Positions 29,328 to 38,265 of a stretch of 64,000 nucleotides of DNA are shown one piece after another. The position numbers and the translations under genes were made by a program. Origin of the DNA: Oxalobacteraceae bacterium (GTDB lineage Bacteria; Pseudomonadota; Gammaproteobacteria; Burkholderiales; Burkholderiaceae_D); contig JAIZVZ010000004.1 in NCBI GenBank assembly GCA_021768485.1, positions 1 to 64,000 on the forward strand, given 5' to 3'. How positions within the stretch are numbered: position 1 is the stretch's first letter; each line of letters begins with the position of its first letter. Under the pieces are notes generated by a model, which searched no databases, was not told where the DNA came from, and worked only from the letters and a program-made list of their open reading frames with translations.

Positions 29328-29621
29328 AAGAACGAGTGTTCCGTGAGAGGGAAAGGCGCATTTTACCAATCTATCCGCCGATGCAGTCAAATCTGCACAA
29401 ACTGATGCGTTTTCTCTGCAGTAACAGGCCGGCCTGTCGCTTGCGGCAGACGGCATCCGATGTTTTTGCCGGCGGAACCGCCTTATTGTTTTGGTAACAA
29501 ACTGTAACTCCGCGCTTGCGGCCCTGCGATCGGGTTAAACTGGAAACGCGCTGGTCGCGTCAGGCCGGCGCAATAAAATCCAATGTAGTGTTTTCATATG
29601 TTCTCGATGAGGAGTGCGGGC

Positions 29622-30275
29622 ATGATGCCGTGGATCAAACGTTTAGCAATTTTTCTGTCGGTCACCCTGACGCTGCTGATAAGCGGCTGTGCAACCACGG
29701 TACGCAGCAATGTACTGGCATTTAACAGCTGGCCGACGGAATTGAAGGACAATACCTATGTCTTCGCCTTCCCGACCAGTCCCGATTCGATCGAATACCG
29801 GGCCACCGAAAACCTGGTGCGCCAGCAGTTGCACCGGATCGGCCTGCAAGACGCCAGCGGCGGCGCCGAAGCCAAGCTGGTGGTAGCCCTCGACTACGTG
29901 CTCGACGCCCGCGACCTGCGCGTCATTGCGCCGGCCATCGCCGATCCATACTGGATGGGGCCGAGCTGGTACGGCCCTTACCGGCGCGGCCGCGGCTGGC
30001 CGTATGGCCCATATGGCCCGTACGGCGGCCCGTATGGTCCCTACGGCGGCCCGCTTGCCTATGACGACATCACCACCCACCTGTTCCATCGCCAGCTGCA
30101 CCTGACGATCACGCCGGTCGGCGGCGGCAAGAAGCTCTACGAAGTCATGGTCGAAAACACCAGCGAAATCGAAGACCCGAACAAAATCCTGCCGGTACTG
30201 GTCAACAACGCCTTCGACGGCTTCCCGGGCCAGAACGGCGTGGTGCGCACGATCGACGTCGATATCAAGGAATAG
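29622..30275 (+). CDS. DUF4136 domain lipoprotein with GPYGPYGG repeat
   Basis: A 217-residue lipoprotein: signal peptide MMPWIKRLAIFLSVTLTLLI and lipobox ISGC, so it should be anchored in the outer or inner membrane. The body is a DUF4136 domain (TYVFAF, EYRATENLVRQQLHRIGL, AKLVVALDY). It is interrupted at about 115-145 by a Gly/Pro/Tyr-rich stretch (RGWPYGPYGPYGG and similar). The ATG at 29622-29624 has GGAG 7 bases upstream; the in-frame ATG at 29598 is less likely. Function unknown. A bidirectional terminator follows. Confidence 0.85.
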   Translation: MMPWIKRLAIFLSVTLTLLISGCATTVRSNVLAFNSWPTELKDNTYVFAFPTSPDSIEYRATENLVRQQLHRIGLQDASGGAEAKLVVALDYVLDARDLRVIAPAIADPYWMGPSWYGPYRRGRGWPYGPYGPYGGPYGPYGGPLAYDDITTHLFHRQLHLTITPVGGGKKLYEVMVENTSEIEDPNKILPVLVNNAFDGFPGQNGVVRTIDVDIKE

Positions 30276-30315
30276 CAGGACATTCGCGCCGCCGGAAATG
30301 GCGGAGGCGCTCGAA

Positions 30316-30342
30316 AAAACGGCCGGTCGAACCGGCCGTTTT
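30316..30342. terminator. bidirectional rho-independent terminator
   Basis: Perfect 12-base stem AAAACGGCCGGT / ACCGGCCGTTTT around a CGA loop, flanked by A and T runs. It separates the convergent DUF4136 and quinone oxidoreductase genes. Confidence 0.88.
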
Positions 30343-30346
30343 CACA

Positions 30347-31333
30347 TCAAGGCAGCAGGATCGAGGAGCCCGTGGTCTGGCGCGACTCGAGCTCGCGATG
30401 CGCGCGGGCGACGTCGGCCAAGGCATAGCGCTGGTTGATGTCGATCTTGATCTGCCCGGCTTCGACCAGCGCAAACAGGTCGGCCGCACTTTTTTCAAGT
30501 TCGGGGCGGGTGCCGATATACGCAAACAGGCTCGGCCGCGTAATGAACAGGGAGCCGCGCGAGTTGAGTTCGGACAGGCTGAACGGCGGCACGGCGCCCG
30601 ATGCATTGCCAAAGCTGACCATCATGCCGAGCGGCGCCAGGCAATCGAGCGAGCCGGTAAAGGTGTCCTTGCCGATCGAATCGTAGACGACCGGCACGCC
30701 CTTGCCGTTGGTAATTTCGCGCACGCGCTCGGTAAAATTCTCGCGTTTGTAATTGATCACATGCGTGCAGCCGTGGGCCTTGGCCAGCGCCGCTTTTTCG
30801 TCCGAACCGACGGTGCCGATCATCGTCACGCCGAGCGCCCTGGCCCACTGACAGGCGATCAGTCCGACGCCGCCGGCAGCGGCATGAAACAAAATGGTTT
30901 CGCCGCCCTGCAGGGCAAAGGTGCGGCGAAACAGATAGCGCACCGTCATCCCCTGCAACATCATGGCGGCGGCCGTCTCCAGGCCGATGGCCTCGGGCAC
31001 CTTGACCAGATGCTGCGCCGGCATATTGCGCACCTCGGCATAGGCACCCAGCGGCCGCCCGGCATAGGCGACGCGATCGCCGACCGCCACCTCGGACACG
31101 CCCTCGCCGACCGCTTCCACCGTGCCGGCCGCTTCCAGGCCGAGCCGGCCCGGCAGCGTTTGCGGATACAGACCGGTACGAAAATAGACATCGATGAAAT
31201 TGAGACCGATGGCCGCATGGCGCACGCGCGCCTCGCCCGGTCCCGGCGGCGCCAGCTCGACATCGACGTATTGCATCACTTCCGGTCCGCCCGGCGCTTC
31301 TATCCTGATCGCCTTCACTTTGTCATTCGCCAT
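30347..31333 (-). CDS. NADPH:quinone oxidoreductase (zinc-free MDR family)
   Basis: A 328-residue medium-chain reductase without the zinc cysteines of alcohol dehydrogenases. Family signs are APGGPEVMQYVDVELAPPG at the N-terminus, IGLNFIDVYFRTGLYP, and the NADPH fold FHAAAGGVGLIACQWA; the SIGKDTFTGSLDCLAPLG stretch is typical of Qor. It reduces quinones one electron at a time and may protect against redox stress. GGAG lies 6 bases before ATG 31331-31333, favouring it over the ATG four codons upstream. The EamA transporter gene ends 12 bases upstream, so the two form an operon. Confidence 0.93.
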   Translation of the reverse strand: MANDKVKAIRIEAPGGPEVMQYVDVELAPPGPGEARVRHAAIGLNFIDVYFRTGLYPQTLPGRLGLEAAGTVEAVGEGVSEVAVGDRVAYAGRPLGAYAEVRNMPAQHLVKVPEAIGLETAAAMMLQGMTVRYLFRRTFALQGGETILFHAAAGGVGLIACQWARALGVTMIGTVGSDEKAALAKAHGCTHVINYKRENFTERVREITNGKGVPVVYDSIGKDTFTGSLDCLAPLGMMVSFGNASGAVPPFSLSELNSRGSLFITRPSLFAYIGTRPELEKSAADLFALVEAGQIKIDINQRYALADVARAHRELESRQTTGSSILLP

Positions 31334-31345
31334 GGAATTCTCCAT

Positions 31346-32254
31346 TCATGATTTTTTTGATAATAAATAAATACCGGCCAAGACCAGCGCCGTACCTGTA
31401 ATCTGCAACACCGTGACCGGTTCCTGCAATACGATGGCGGCCAAAAACAGCGTCGAGACCGGTCCGACCATCGACGCCTGCGAAGTGCTGGCAGCGCCGA
31501 TTTTCTGCACCGCCACCATGGTCATCGAGACCGGCAGCACGGTACAAAAAAACGCGTTGACCAGCGATAATACATAGACCGGCAAGGGCTGCGCCAGCAG
31601 CACCGAGACCGGCCGCAACAAAACGAAATTGAGCACGCAAGCAAGCGACGAGACGCACATCGCATACGCCACCAGGCGCCAGGTGCCGACGCGCCGCACC
31701 AGTTCGCCCGACATCAGCAGATAAATGGCGTACGACAGCGCCGCGCCCAGCACCAGGACGGCGCCCAGCACGATATCGGCGCCGCCGAACTGCAAGTCCT
31801 CGATAAACACCAGTGCGATGCCGCCGTACGACGTCAGCAGCGCCAGCCACTCGCGGCCGCCGATGCGGCGCTTGAACAGCGTCACCGTAATCAGCATGAC
31901 GAAGGTCGGGGTCAGAAACAGGATCAGGCGCTCGAGACTGACACCGATATATTGCAAACCCAAAAAGTCGAGAATACTCGATAAATAATAACCGACCAGA
32001 CCCAGGCCGAGCACCTGCCAGCGGTCGCGCACCGACAGCGGCGGCGCACGGCGCATCTGCCACAGTCCGATGGCGGCAAATACCGGCAAGGAAAACAGCA
32101 TGCGAAAGGTAATCAAGGTCACCGCATCGATGTTGTAACGGTATATCAGCTTGGCAACGATGGCCTTGGTCGAAAACAGGATGGCGCCGAGAACGGCGAT
32201 GCCAAGACCCAGCAGATAGGCACGGCGAGCATGCGCGGCAGAAAGAGATGTCAT
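31346..32254 (-). CDS. EamA/DMT family transporter
   Basis: Inner-membrane protein of about 302 residues with ten predicted hydrophobic segments in two EamA repeats (for example [21 protein letters not shown] and [21 protein letters not shown], given in part). The family exports small metabolites such as amino acids; the substrate is unknown. The ATG at 32252-32254 is chosen by the usual N-terminal length; the ribosome-binding site is weak, and an upstream start at 32296 is possible. First gene of a pair with the quinone oxidoreductase. Confidence 0.88.
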   Translation of the reverse strand: MTSLSAAHARRAYLLGLGIAVLGAILFSTKAIVAKLIYRYNIDAVTLITFRMLFSLPVFAAIGLWQMRRAPPLSVRDRWQVLGLGLVGYYLSSILDFLGLQYIGVSLERLILFLTPTFVMLITVTLFKRRIGGREWLALLTSYGGIALVFIEDLQFGGADIVLGAVLVLGAALSYAIYLLMSGELVRRVGTWRLVAYAMCVSSLACVLNFVLLRPVSVLLAQPLPVYVLSLVNAFFCTVLPVSMTMVAVQKIGAASTSQASMVGPVSTLFLAAIVLQEPVTVLQITGTALVLAGIYLLSKKS

Positions 32255-32442
32255 TTCTGCATTGTAAATCGAATCAAGCCACTTCGTCGCCGGCAATCGG
32301 CGCCGCCAGTGCCGCCGCCATCGGCCGGCAGCAACGGTGCAGGCGCACGCAAGTTGCCTTCAGAACAAGGCTTGCACGGAACTCGCGCGGCCGGCCGCCG
32401 CAAAGTCTGCAACTGTGCAAACAGTCGTTGCGAGCACAATAT

Positions 32443-32476
32443 TTGACGGCGTCGCGCGCAGGCCCTGTGATAAAAT
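32443..32476 (+). promoter_or_regulatory. possible promoter of yebC
   Basis: TTGACG at 32443-32448 and an extended -10-like TGTGATAAAAT at 32466-32476, about 40-50 bases before the yebC ATG. The spacer (about 20) is longer than ideal, so the call is tentative. Confidence 0.35.
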
Positions 32477-32514
32477 ATCCCGCTGTCACGATCCAAATTA
32501 ACGAGAGAGAAACC

Positions 32515-33240
32515 ATGGCAGGACACAGCAAATGGGCCAATATCAAACACAAAAAGGCCGCAACAGACGCTAAACGCGGCAAAGTCTGGACCCGCCTGAT
32601 CAAGGAAATCACCGTCGGCGCGCGCATGGGCGGCGCCGATATCGCCACCAATCCGCGCTTGCGGCTGGCGGTCGACAAGGCGGCCGACGCCAACATGCCC
32701 AAGGAAACCGTGCAGCGTGCGATCTTGCGCGGCAGCGGCGGCCTCGACGGCGCCAGCTATGAAGAAGTGCGCTATGAGGGCTACGGCATCAACGGCGCGG
32801 CCATCATCGTCGAGTGCATGACCGACAACCGGGTGCGCACCGTGGCCGAGGTACGCCATGCGTTTTCCAAGTTCGGCGGCAATATGGGAACCGAGGGCTC
32901 GGTGGCCTTCATGTTCCAGCACTGCGGTCAGTTTTTCTTCGCCCCTGAAGTCAATGAAGACGCCCTGATGGAAGCGGCCCTGGAAGCCGGTGCCGACGAT
33001 GTCATCGCACTCGACGAAGGCGGCTTCGAAGTCACGTGCGGCGTGCATGATTTTGCCGCCATCAAGGACAAGCTCGAAGCAGCCGGCTTCAAGGCGGAAG
33101 TGGCAGAAATCGTCATGAAGCCCAATACCGAAACCGAATTTGCCGGCGACGATGCCGTCAAAATGCAAAAATTGCTCGACGCCCTGGAAAACCTCGACGA
33201 CGTGCAAGAAGTCTATTCCAACGCCGTGATCGACCTCTGA
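32515..33240 (+). CDS. yebC: YebC/PmpR family regulator
   Basis: A 241-residue protein of the YebC/TACO1 family. It starts with the family signature [20 protein letters not shown] and contains AGADDV and [15 protein letters not shown] near the end. Members were described as DNA-binding regulators and more recently as ribosome-associated factors that help translate difficult (for example proline-rich) stretches. AGAGAGAAACC precedes the ATG. It opens the plus-strand housekeeping block, 93 bases before purD. Confidence 0.96.
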   Translation: MAGHSKWANIKHKKAATDAKRGKVWTRLIKEITVGARMGGADIATNPRLRLAVDKAADANMPKETVQRAILRGSGGLDGASYEEVRYEGYGINGAAIIVECMTDNRVRTVAEVRHAFSKFGGNMGTEGSVAFMFQHCGQFFFAPEVNEDALMEAALEAGADDVIALDEGGFEVTCGVHDFAAIKDKLEAAGFKAEVAEIVMKPNTETEFAGDDAVKMQKLLDALENLDDVQEVYSNAVIDL

Positions 33241-33333
33241 CGACGGTCTGATTGCGGTCCTTGCGTTGGCAGCCTCGGGCATAGCGGCCCGGGATTTTAT
33301 TATTGTGTTTTTGACTCGTTAGCGAATGCTCTT

Positions 33334-34593
33334 ATGAAAATACTGGTAGTCGGCGGTGGCGGACGCGAACATGCGCTGGCCTGGAAACTGGCCCAAAGCG
33401 AACGCATCCAGCTAGTCTATGTAGCGCCCGGCAATGGCGGCACTGCAAGCGATGTACGCCTGGTCAATTTGCCACTGACCGATCCGCGCCTGCTGGCCGA
33501 ATTTGCCTTGCGTGAACATGTCGCGCTGACCGTGGTCGGCCCCGAAGTGCCGCTGGCGGCCGGCATCGTCGACCTGTTCCGCTCGCGCGGCCTGAAGATC
33601 TTCGGGCCGACGCAGGCTGCTGCGCAACTGGAGAGCTCCAAGGACTTTGCCAAATCCTTCATGCAGCGCCACCATATTCCGACCGCGCGCTACCAGACCT
33701 TTACCGAGGCCGCTGCGGCCCATGCCTATATCGATGCCGAAGGCGCGCCGATCGTGGTCAAGGCCGACGGCCTGGCCGCCGGCAAGGGCGTGGTGGTTGC
33801 CACCAGCGTGGCCGAAGCGCACGAAGCGGTCGACAGCATGCTCTCGATTGCCGGCGGGCGCATCGTCATCGAACAATTTCTGAGCGGCGAAGAGGCCAGC
33901 TTCATCGTCATGGTCGACGGCAAGAATGTCTTGCCGCTGGCGACCAGCCAGGATCACAAGCGCCTGCGCGACCACGACGCCGGCCCCAATACCGGCGGCA
34001 TGGGGGCCTATTCGCCGGCGCCGATCGTGACGCCGGCGCTGCATGCGCGCGTGATGCGCGAAATCATTTTGCCGACCGTGCAAGGCATGGCCAAGGACGG
34101 CATCGTCTTCACCGGCTTTTTGTATGCGGGCCTGATGATCGACGAGCACGGCAATCCGAAGACGCTCGAATTCAATTGCCGCATGGGCGACCCGGAAACC
34201 CAGCCCATCATGGCGCGCCTGAAGACCGATCTGGTCGGCGTCATGGAACATGCCGTCAACGGCACGCTCGATGAAGTCGAACTGAGCTGGGACCGGCGCA
34301 CCGCGCTCGGCGTGGTCATGGCCGCCGCCGGCTACCCCGAACAGCCGCGCAGCGGCGACGTCATCAGCGGCATCGGCGCCGAGAGCGCCGACTATGTCTG
34401 TTTTCATGCCGGCACCCAGCTCGCCGACGGCAAATTGACGACGGCCGGCGGGCGCGTCTTGTGCGTGGTCGGCATGGGCGACAGCATCAAGATGGCGCAA
34501 AAAGTGGCCTATGATGCCGTCGACAAGATCAAGTTCGACGGCGCCCAGTTCCGGCGCGATATCGGCTGGCGCGGCATCAAGCATCCCGGATAA
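33334..34593 (+). CDS. purD: phosphoribosylamine--glycine ligase
   Basis: GAR synthetase, second step of purine synthesis: joins glycine to 5-phosphoribosylamine with ATP. The 419-residue ATP-grasp enzyme shows [19 protein letters not shown] at the N-terminus, the ATP-binding [16 protein letters not shown], and the metal-site region [13 protein letters not shown]. Start ATG 33334-33336. It lies after yebC and 224 bases before hemF, a common order in Burkholderiales. Confidence 0.97.
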   Translation: MKILVVGGGGREHALAWKLAQSERIQLVYVAPGNGGTASDVRLVNLPLTDPRLLAEFALREHVALTVVGPEVPLAAGIVDLFRSRGLKIFGPTQAAAQLESSKDFAKSFMQRHHIPTARYQTFTEAAAAHAYIDAEGAPIVVKADGLAAGKGVVVATSVAEAHEAVDSMLSIAGGRIVIEQFLSGEEASFIVMVDGKNVLPLATSQDHKRLRDHDAGPNTGGMGAYSPAPIVTPALHARVMREIILPTVQGMAKDGIVFTGFLYAGLMIDEHGNPKTLEFNCRMGDPETQPIMARLKTDLVGVMEHAVNGTLDEVELSWDRRTALGVVMAAAGYPEQPRSGDVISGIGAESADYVCFHAGTQLADGKLTTAGGRVLCVVGMGDSIKMAQKVAYDAVDKIKFDGAQFRRDIGWRGIKHPG

Positions 34594-34662
34594 GGATGCC
34601 GGCAGGCTTTGGCTGCCGGTTGGCGCGCCGGTGGCGGCCTGCTATCGGGCGGCTCATCCGGC

Positions 34663-34698
34663 GGCCCATATGACGGCCCATACGACGGCCCGTTTGAC
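34663..34698 (+). repeat. three 12-base tandem units downstream of purD
   Basis: ggcccatatgac, ggcccatacgac, ggcccgtttgac in direct tandem in the gap between purD and hemF. One frame would read [12 protein letters not shown] but no gene uses it. Confidence 0.7.
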
Positions 34699-34817
34699 CG
34701 CAAGCGCGTGCAATTAAGGAAATTCTCGGCAAATTCGGGTCAAATCGCGTCCAAATGTGTCATTCCGGCGCAGCGCAGGGTACAATCGCCCCTATTATTC
34801 GCATCGCCGCCCGCACC

Positions 34818-35750
34818 GTGACCCTGCCCACTTCTACAAGCGAGCCTGCCGCACCGTCGGTGCTGCAAGTTAAAGATTATCTGCACGCGCTGCAGGAGAG
34901 CATTGTTGCCGCCCTCGAAAAGATCGACGGCCACGCATTTCTGGTGGAAAGCTGGCAACGGCCCGAAGGCGGCGGCGGCAGTTCGCGCGTGATCGAGGAA
35001 GGCCATGTCTTCGAGCGCGGCGGCGTCAATTTTTCGCATGTCACCGGCGCCAGCCTGCCGCCCTCGGCGGCGGCCAGCCGGCCCGATCTGGCCGGCCGCG
35101 CCTGGCAAGCGATGGGCGTGTCGCTGGTTCTGCATCCGCGCAACCCCTATGTGCCGACGGTGCACATGAATGTGCGGTTTTTCTGCACCTCGGCCGCCGG
35201 CCATGAACCGGTGTGGTGGTTTGGCGGCGGCATGGATTTGACGCCGTATTACGGCTTTGAAGACGATGTGCGCCATTTCCATCAAAGCTGCAAGAATGCG
35301 CTCGATCCCTTCGGCGGGGAATTGTATCCGCGCTTCAAGGCCTGGTGCGACGAGTATTTTTATTTAAAACACCGCAGCGAAGCGCGCGGCGTCGGCGGCA
35401 TTTTTTTCGACGACTTCAATGCCCTCGGTTTCGAGCGCAGCTTCGCCATGATGCAAAGCGTGGGCGACGGCTTTTTGCGCGCCTACCTGCCGCTTCTGGA
35501 GCGCCGCCAGGACTGCGCCTATGGCGAGCGCGAACGCGATTTCCAGGCTTACCGGCGCGGCCGCTATGTCGAATTCAATCTGGTGTTCGACCGCGGCACG
35601 CTGTTTGGCCTGCAGTCGGGCGGCCGCACCGAATCGATCCTGATGTCGATGCCGCCAATCGTCAAATGGCGCTACAACTGGCAGCCCGCAGCCGGCAGCG
35701 CGGAAGCGGCCTTGTACACCGATTTTCTGCCGCCGAAGCAATGGGTGTAG
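34818..35750 (+). CDS. hemF: oxygen-dependent coproporphyrinogen-III oxidase
   Basis: Aerobic heme synthesis enzyme of about 310 residues that decarboxylates two propionates of coproporphyrinogen III. Family motifs: [52 protein letters not shown], and [21 protein letters not shown] near the C-terminus. The likely start is GTG 34818-34820; the frame is open to ATG 34755, but the extra 21 residues are not family-like. Its last 10 bases overlap the start of nadD. Confidence 0.95.
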   Translation: MTLPTSTSEPAAPSVLQVKDYLHALQESIVAALEKIDGHAFLVESWQRPEGGGGSSRVIEEGHVFERGGVNFSHVTGASLPPSAAASRPDLAGRAWQAMGVSLVLHPRNPYVPTVHMNVRFFCTSAAGHEPVWWFGGGMDLTPYYGFEDDVRHFHQSCKNALDPFGGELYPRFKAWCDEYFYLKHRSEARGVGGIFFDDFNALGFERSFAMMQSVGDGFLRAYLPLLERRQDCAYGERERDFQAYRRGRYVEFNLVFDRGTLFGLQSGGRTESILMSMPPIVKWRYNWQPAAGSAEAALYTDFLPPKQWV

Positions 35751-36427
35751 CAGTGGCGCCGCTTGAGCTTCCCGCAGCGCTCCCCTGTGTTGCGCTGTTG
35801 GGCGGCACGTTCGACCCGATCCACAATGGCCATGTGGCTCTGGGCCGGCATTTCCAGTCCTTGCTGCAGGCCGAGGAATTGCGCGTGATCCCGACCGGCA
35901 TTCCGTGGCAGAAAAGCGGCCTGCACGCCAGCCGCGAACAGCGGCTCGACATGGTGCGCCTGGCTTTTGAGGCGGAAAACGTGGCGATCGTGCTCGACCG
36001 CCAGGAACTCGATCGCAGCGGCGTGACGTATACCATCGACACCCTGCGGGCGATCCGGGCCGAAGTCGGTCCGCAGGTGTCACTGGTGTTTTTGATCGGC
36101 GCCGACCAGTTGCAGCACCTCGACAGCTGGCACGATTGGCGCCGCATGTTCGACTACGCGCATCTGGGCGTGGCGGCACGGCCCGGCTTTTCGCTGGCGG
36201 AGTATGATATTCCGGCGGCGGTAAGGCAGGAATTTGTAACAAGACAAGCGGAGGTGGCGCTGTTGCGCGCCACGCCGCACGGCCATATGTATTTGGCAAA
36301 AGACCTGGCAGTGGACATTTCAGCCACGGCCATCCGTCTGGCCTTGCAGCGCGGCGAGCGTCCAAGCTCGCTAATGGCGCCGATAGTGCTAGACTATATT
36401 GAACAACATAATCTCTATAAGAACTAA
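35741..36427 (+). CDS. nadD: nicotinate-nucleotide adenylyltransferase
   Basis: Joins nicotinate mononucleotide and ATP to give deamido-NAD. The 228-residue protein has the nucleotidyltransferase motif [13 protein letters not shown] and the second motif ISATAIR. The ATG at 35741-35743 lies inside the end of hemF (10-base overlap), suggesting coupled translation; a GTG 12 bases later is an alternative. The stop codon touches the rsfS start. Confidence 0.94.
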   Translation: MGVAVAPLELPAALPCVALLGGTFDPIHNGHVALGRHFQSLLQAEELRVIPTGIPWQKSGLHASREQRLDMVRLAFEAENVAIVLDRQELDRSGVTYTIDTLRAIRAEVGPQVSLVFLIGADQLQHLDSWHDWRRMFDYAHLGVAARPGFSLAEYDIPAAVRQEFVTRQAEVALLRATPHGHMYLAKDLAVDISATAIRLALQRGERPSSLMAPIVLDYIEQHNLYKN

Positions 36428-37144
36428 ATGGATATCAAAAAACTGCAAACCCTCGTCGTCGACGCCCTTGAAGATGTCAAGGCACAAGACATCATGCTCT
36501 TCGACACGGTCCATCTGACCAGCCTGTTCGACCGCGTGGTGGTGGCATCGGGGACCTCGAACCGCCAGACCAAGGCCTTGGCGGCCTCGGTGCGCGACAA
36601 GATCAAAGATGCCGGCGGCAACATCGTCAGCACCGAAGGCGAAGATACCGGCGAATGGGTGCTGGTCGACCTCGGCGACATGATCGTGCACATCATGCAA
36701 CCGCCGATCCGCGCCTACTACCGTCTCGAAGAGATCTGGGGCGACAAGGAAATCAAGCTCGGCGCCTCCAAGCGCATCTCGAAACGCAGCGCTTCCGAAC
36801 CGGAAGACCAGATGCCCAAAAAGACGGCGCGCCATCTGACGCTGCCGGGCACGAGCGGCCCGGCAATCGCCGTGACCGATCCGGACGCGCCGAAAGCCCG
36901 CAAACCGCGCGCCGCCGCCGGCAAGGACAAGGCAGAGGCGCCGGCCAAGAAAGTCGCCGCCAAGAAGGTGACAGCCAAGACCGTGCCGGCCACCAAGGCG
37001 GTCGGCAAGACCGTCAAGGTCGCCAGCAGCAAGAGCGCGGAAGCGGCCGTCAAGGCCACCAAGGCCAAGCCGCCGAAAGTGGCCAAGCCTGTGGTGCCGG
37101 CCAAGACCGTCATCAAACGCAAGACGGCAAAAGCGGCCGAATAA
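36428..37144 (+). CDS. rsfS: ribosomal silencing factor RsfS with long Lys/Ala-rich tail
   Basis: Residues 1-110 are a normal RsfS (Iojap) domain (VDALEDVKAQDIMLFDT, VASGTSNRQTKALA, GEWVLVDLGDMIVHIM), which binds uL14 on the large subunit and blocks subunit joining under starvation. The protein is 238 residues, about twice the usual length: residues from about 137 on are basic, rich in Ala, Lys, Val, Thr and Pro, and probably disordered, like a histone H1 tail. It begins directly after the nadD stop. The tail may add RNA or ribosome contacts; that is inference. Confidence 0.93.
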   Translation: MDIKKLQTLVVDALEDVKAQDIMLFDTVHLTSLFDRVVVASGTSNRQTKALAASVRDKIKDAGGNIVSTEGEDTGEWVLVDLGDMIVHIMQPPIRAYYRLEEIWGDKEIKLGASKRISKRSASEPEDQMPKKTARHLTLPGTSGPAIAVTDPDAPKARKPRAAAGKDKAEAPAKKVAAKKVTAKTVPATKAVGKTVKVASSKSAEAAVKATKAKPPKVAKPVVPAKTVIKRKTAKAAE

Positions 37145-37150
37145 ACCGCG

Positions 37151-37618
37151 ATGCAGCTCATCATCGCTGCAGTCGGCCACAAGATGCCGTCATGGATCGA
37201 AGCCGGATACGGTGAGTATGCCAAGCGCATGCCCGCCGATTGCCGGCTTGTGCTCAAGGAAATCAAGCCGGTCGAGCGGCGCGGCAATAGTGCCGAAAGC
37301 GTGATGGCGCAGGAACGCGCACGCATCGATGCCGCCCTGCCCAAAGGCGTGCGCATCATCGCCCTCGACGAGCACGGCAAGGATTTAACCAGCGTCCAAT
37401 TGTCCCATCAATTGATGCAATGGCAACAGGGAGGCGGCGATACGGCCTTCATCATCGGCGGCGCCGACGGCCTCGATCCCGCACTGAAAGCGCAGGCGCA
37501 CAGCCTGATCCGGGTTTCCAGCCTGACCCTGCCGCATGGCATGGTGCGCGTGCTGCTGGCCGAACAGTTGTACCGGGCCTGGTCGATCACACAAAATCAC
37601 CCCTACCACCGAGCTTAA
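37151..37618 (+). CDS. rlmH: 23S rRNA pseudouridine1915 N3-methyltransferase
   Basis: SPOUT-family methyltransferase of 155 residues that methylates pseudouridine 1915 in helix 69 of the large ribosomal RNA. The knot region is seen in [17 protein letters not shown], and the C-terminus in [20 protein letters not shown] and HPYHRA. It lies 6 bases after rsfS, the usual partner. Confidence 0.97.
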   Translation: MQLIIAAVGHKMPSWIEAGYGEYAKRMPADCRLVLKEIKPVERRGNSAESVMAQERARIDAALPKGVRIIALDEHGKDLTSVQLSHQLMQWQQGGGDTAFIIGGADGLDPALKAQAHSLIRVSSLTLPHGMVRVLLAEQLYRAWSITQNHPYHRA

Positions 37619-37647
37619 ACCATGGCTAAGCAAGACTCCGTTCCGCG

Positions 37648-38265
37648 ATGAAGCAGACCAACCAAAAAATCTATCTGGCCTCGAAAAGCCCGCGCCGCCG
37701 CGAATTGCTGCGACAAGTCGGCATCGATTTCGAATTGTTAATGTTGCGCAACGACGGTCCGCGCGGCCCCGACGTCACCGAGTTCGTGCATGAGGGCGAG
37801 GCGGCGGTCGATTACGTCACCCGCGTCACCATCGAAAAAGCGACCTATGCATCGCAAATGGTGCATGGCCGGCGCATGCTGCCGCACCCGGTACTGGCGG
37901 CCGACACCACCGTGGTGCTCGACGACGTCATTCTGGGCAAGCCAAGCGACATCAAGGAAGCCAAAGCCATGCTGCGCGCGCTGTCGGGTCGCACGCACCA
38001 GGTCATGACCTGCGTGGCGGTCCAGTACAAGGGTACCATGCAGCATATCACGCAGGTCTCGGAAGTGACCTTCGACACCCTGTCGGACGCCGCCATCAAT
38101 TCCTATTGCGCCACCACCGAACCGTACGACAAGGCCGGCGCCTATGGCATCCAGGGCCAGGCGGCGCTGTTCATCAAGCATATCAACGGCAGCCAGTCCG
38201 GCATCATGGGACTGCCCCTTTTCGAAACCGCGCAATTGCTGCGCCAGGCAGGCATCCACATATGA
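37648..38265 (+). CDS. maf: Maf family nucleotide pyrophosphatase
   Basis: A 205-residue Maf/YhdE-type protein that hydrolyses non-canonical or pyrimidine nucleoside triphosphates (dTTP/UTP type for YhdE). Visible motifs are IYLASKSPRRRELL, ADTTVVLDDVILGKP, LSGRTHQVMTCVAV and DKAGAYGIQGQAALF. The ATG at 37648-37650 lies 29 bases after rlmH. Its stop overlaps the rng start in an ATGA. Confidence 0.95.
   Translation: MKQTNQKIYLASKSPRRRELLRQVGIDFELLMLRNDGPRGPDVTEFVHEGEAAVDYVTRVTIEKATYASQMVHGRRMLPHPVLAADTTVVLDDVILGKPSDIKEAKAMLRALSGRTHQVMTCVAVQYKGTMQHITQVSEVTFDTLSDAAINSYCATTEPYDKAGAYGIQGQAALFIKHINGSQSGIMGLPLFETAQLLRQAGIHI

Noticed and set aside
26571-29405. 944-codon plus-strand frame opposite pepN
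   Set aside because: Antisense to a clear aminopeptidase N with all motifs; the frame shows no family resemblance.
34663-34698. 12-base repeat after purD as a CRISPR or protein repeat
   Set aside because: Only three units, no spacers, not inside any supported gene.
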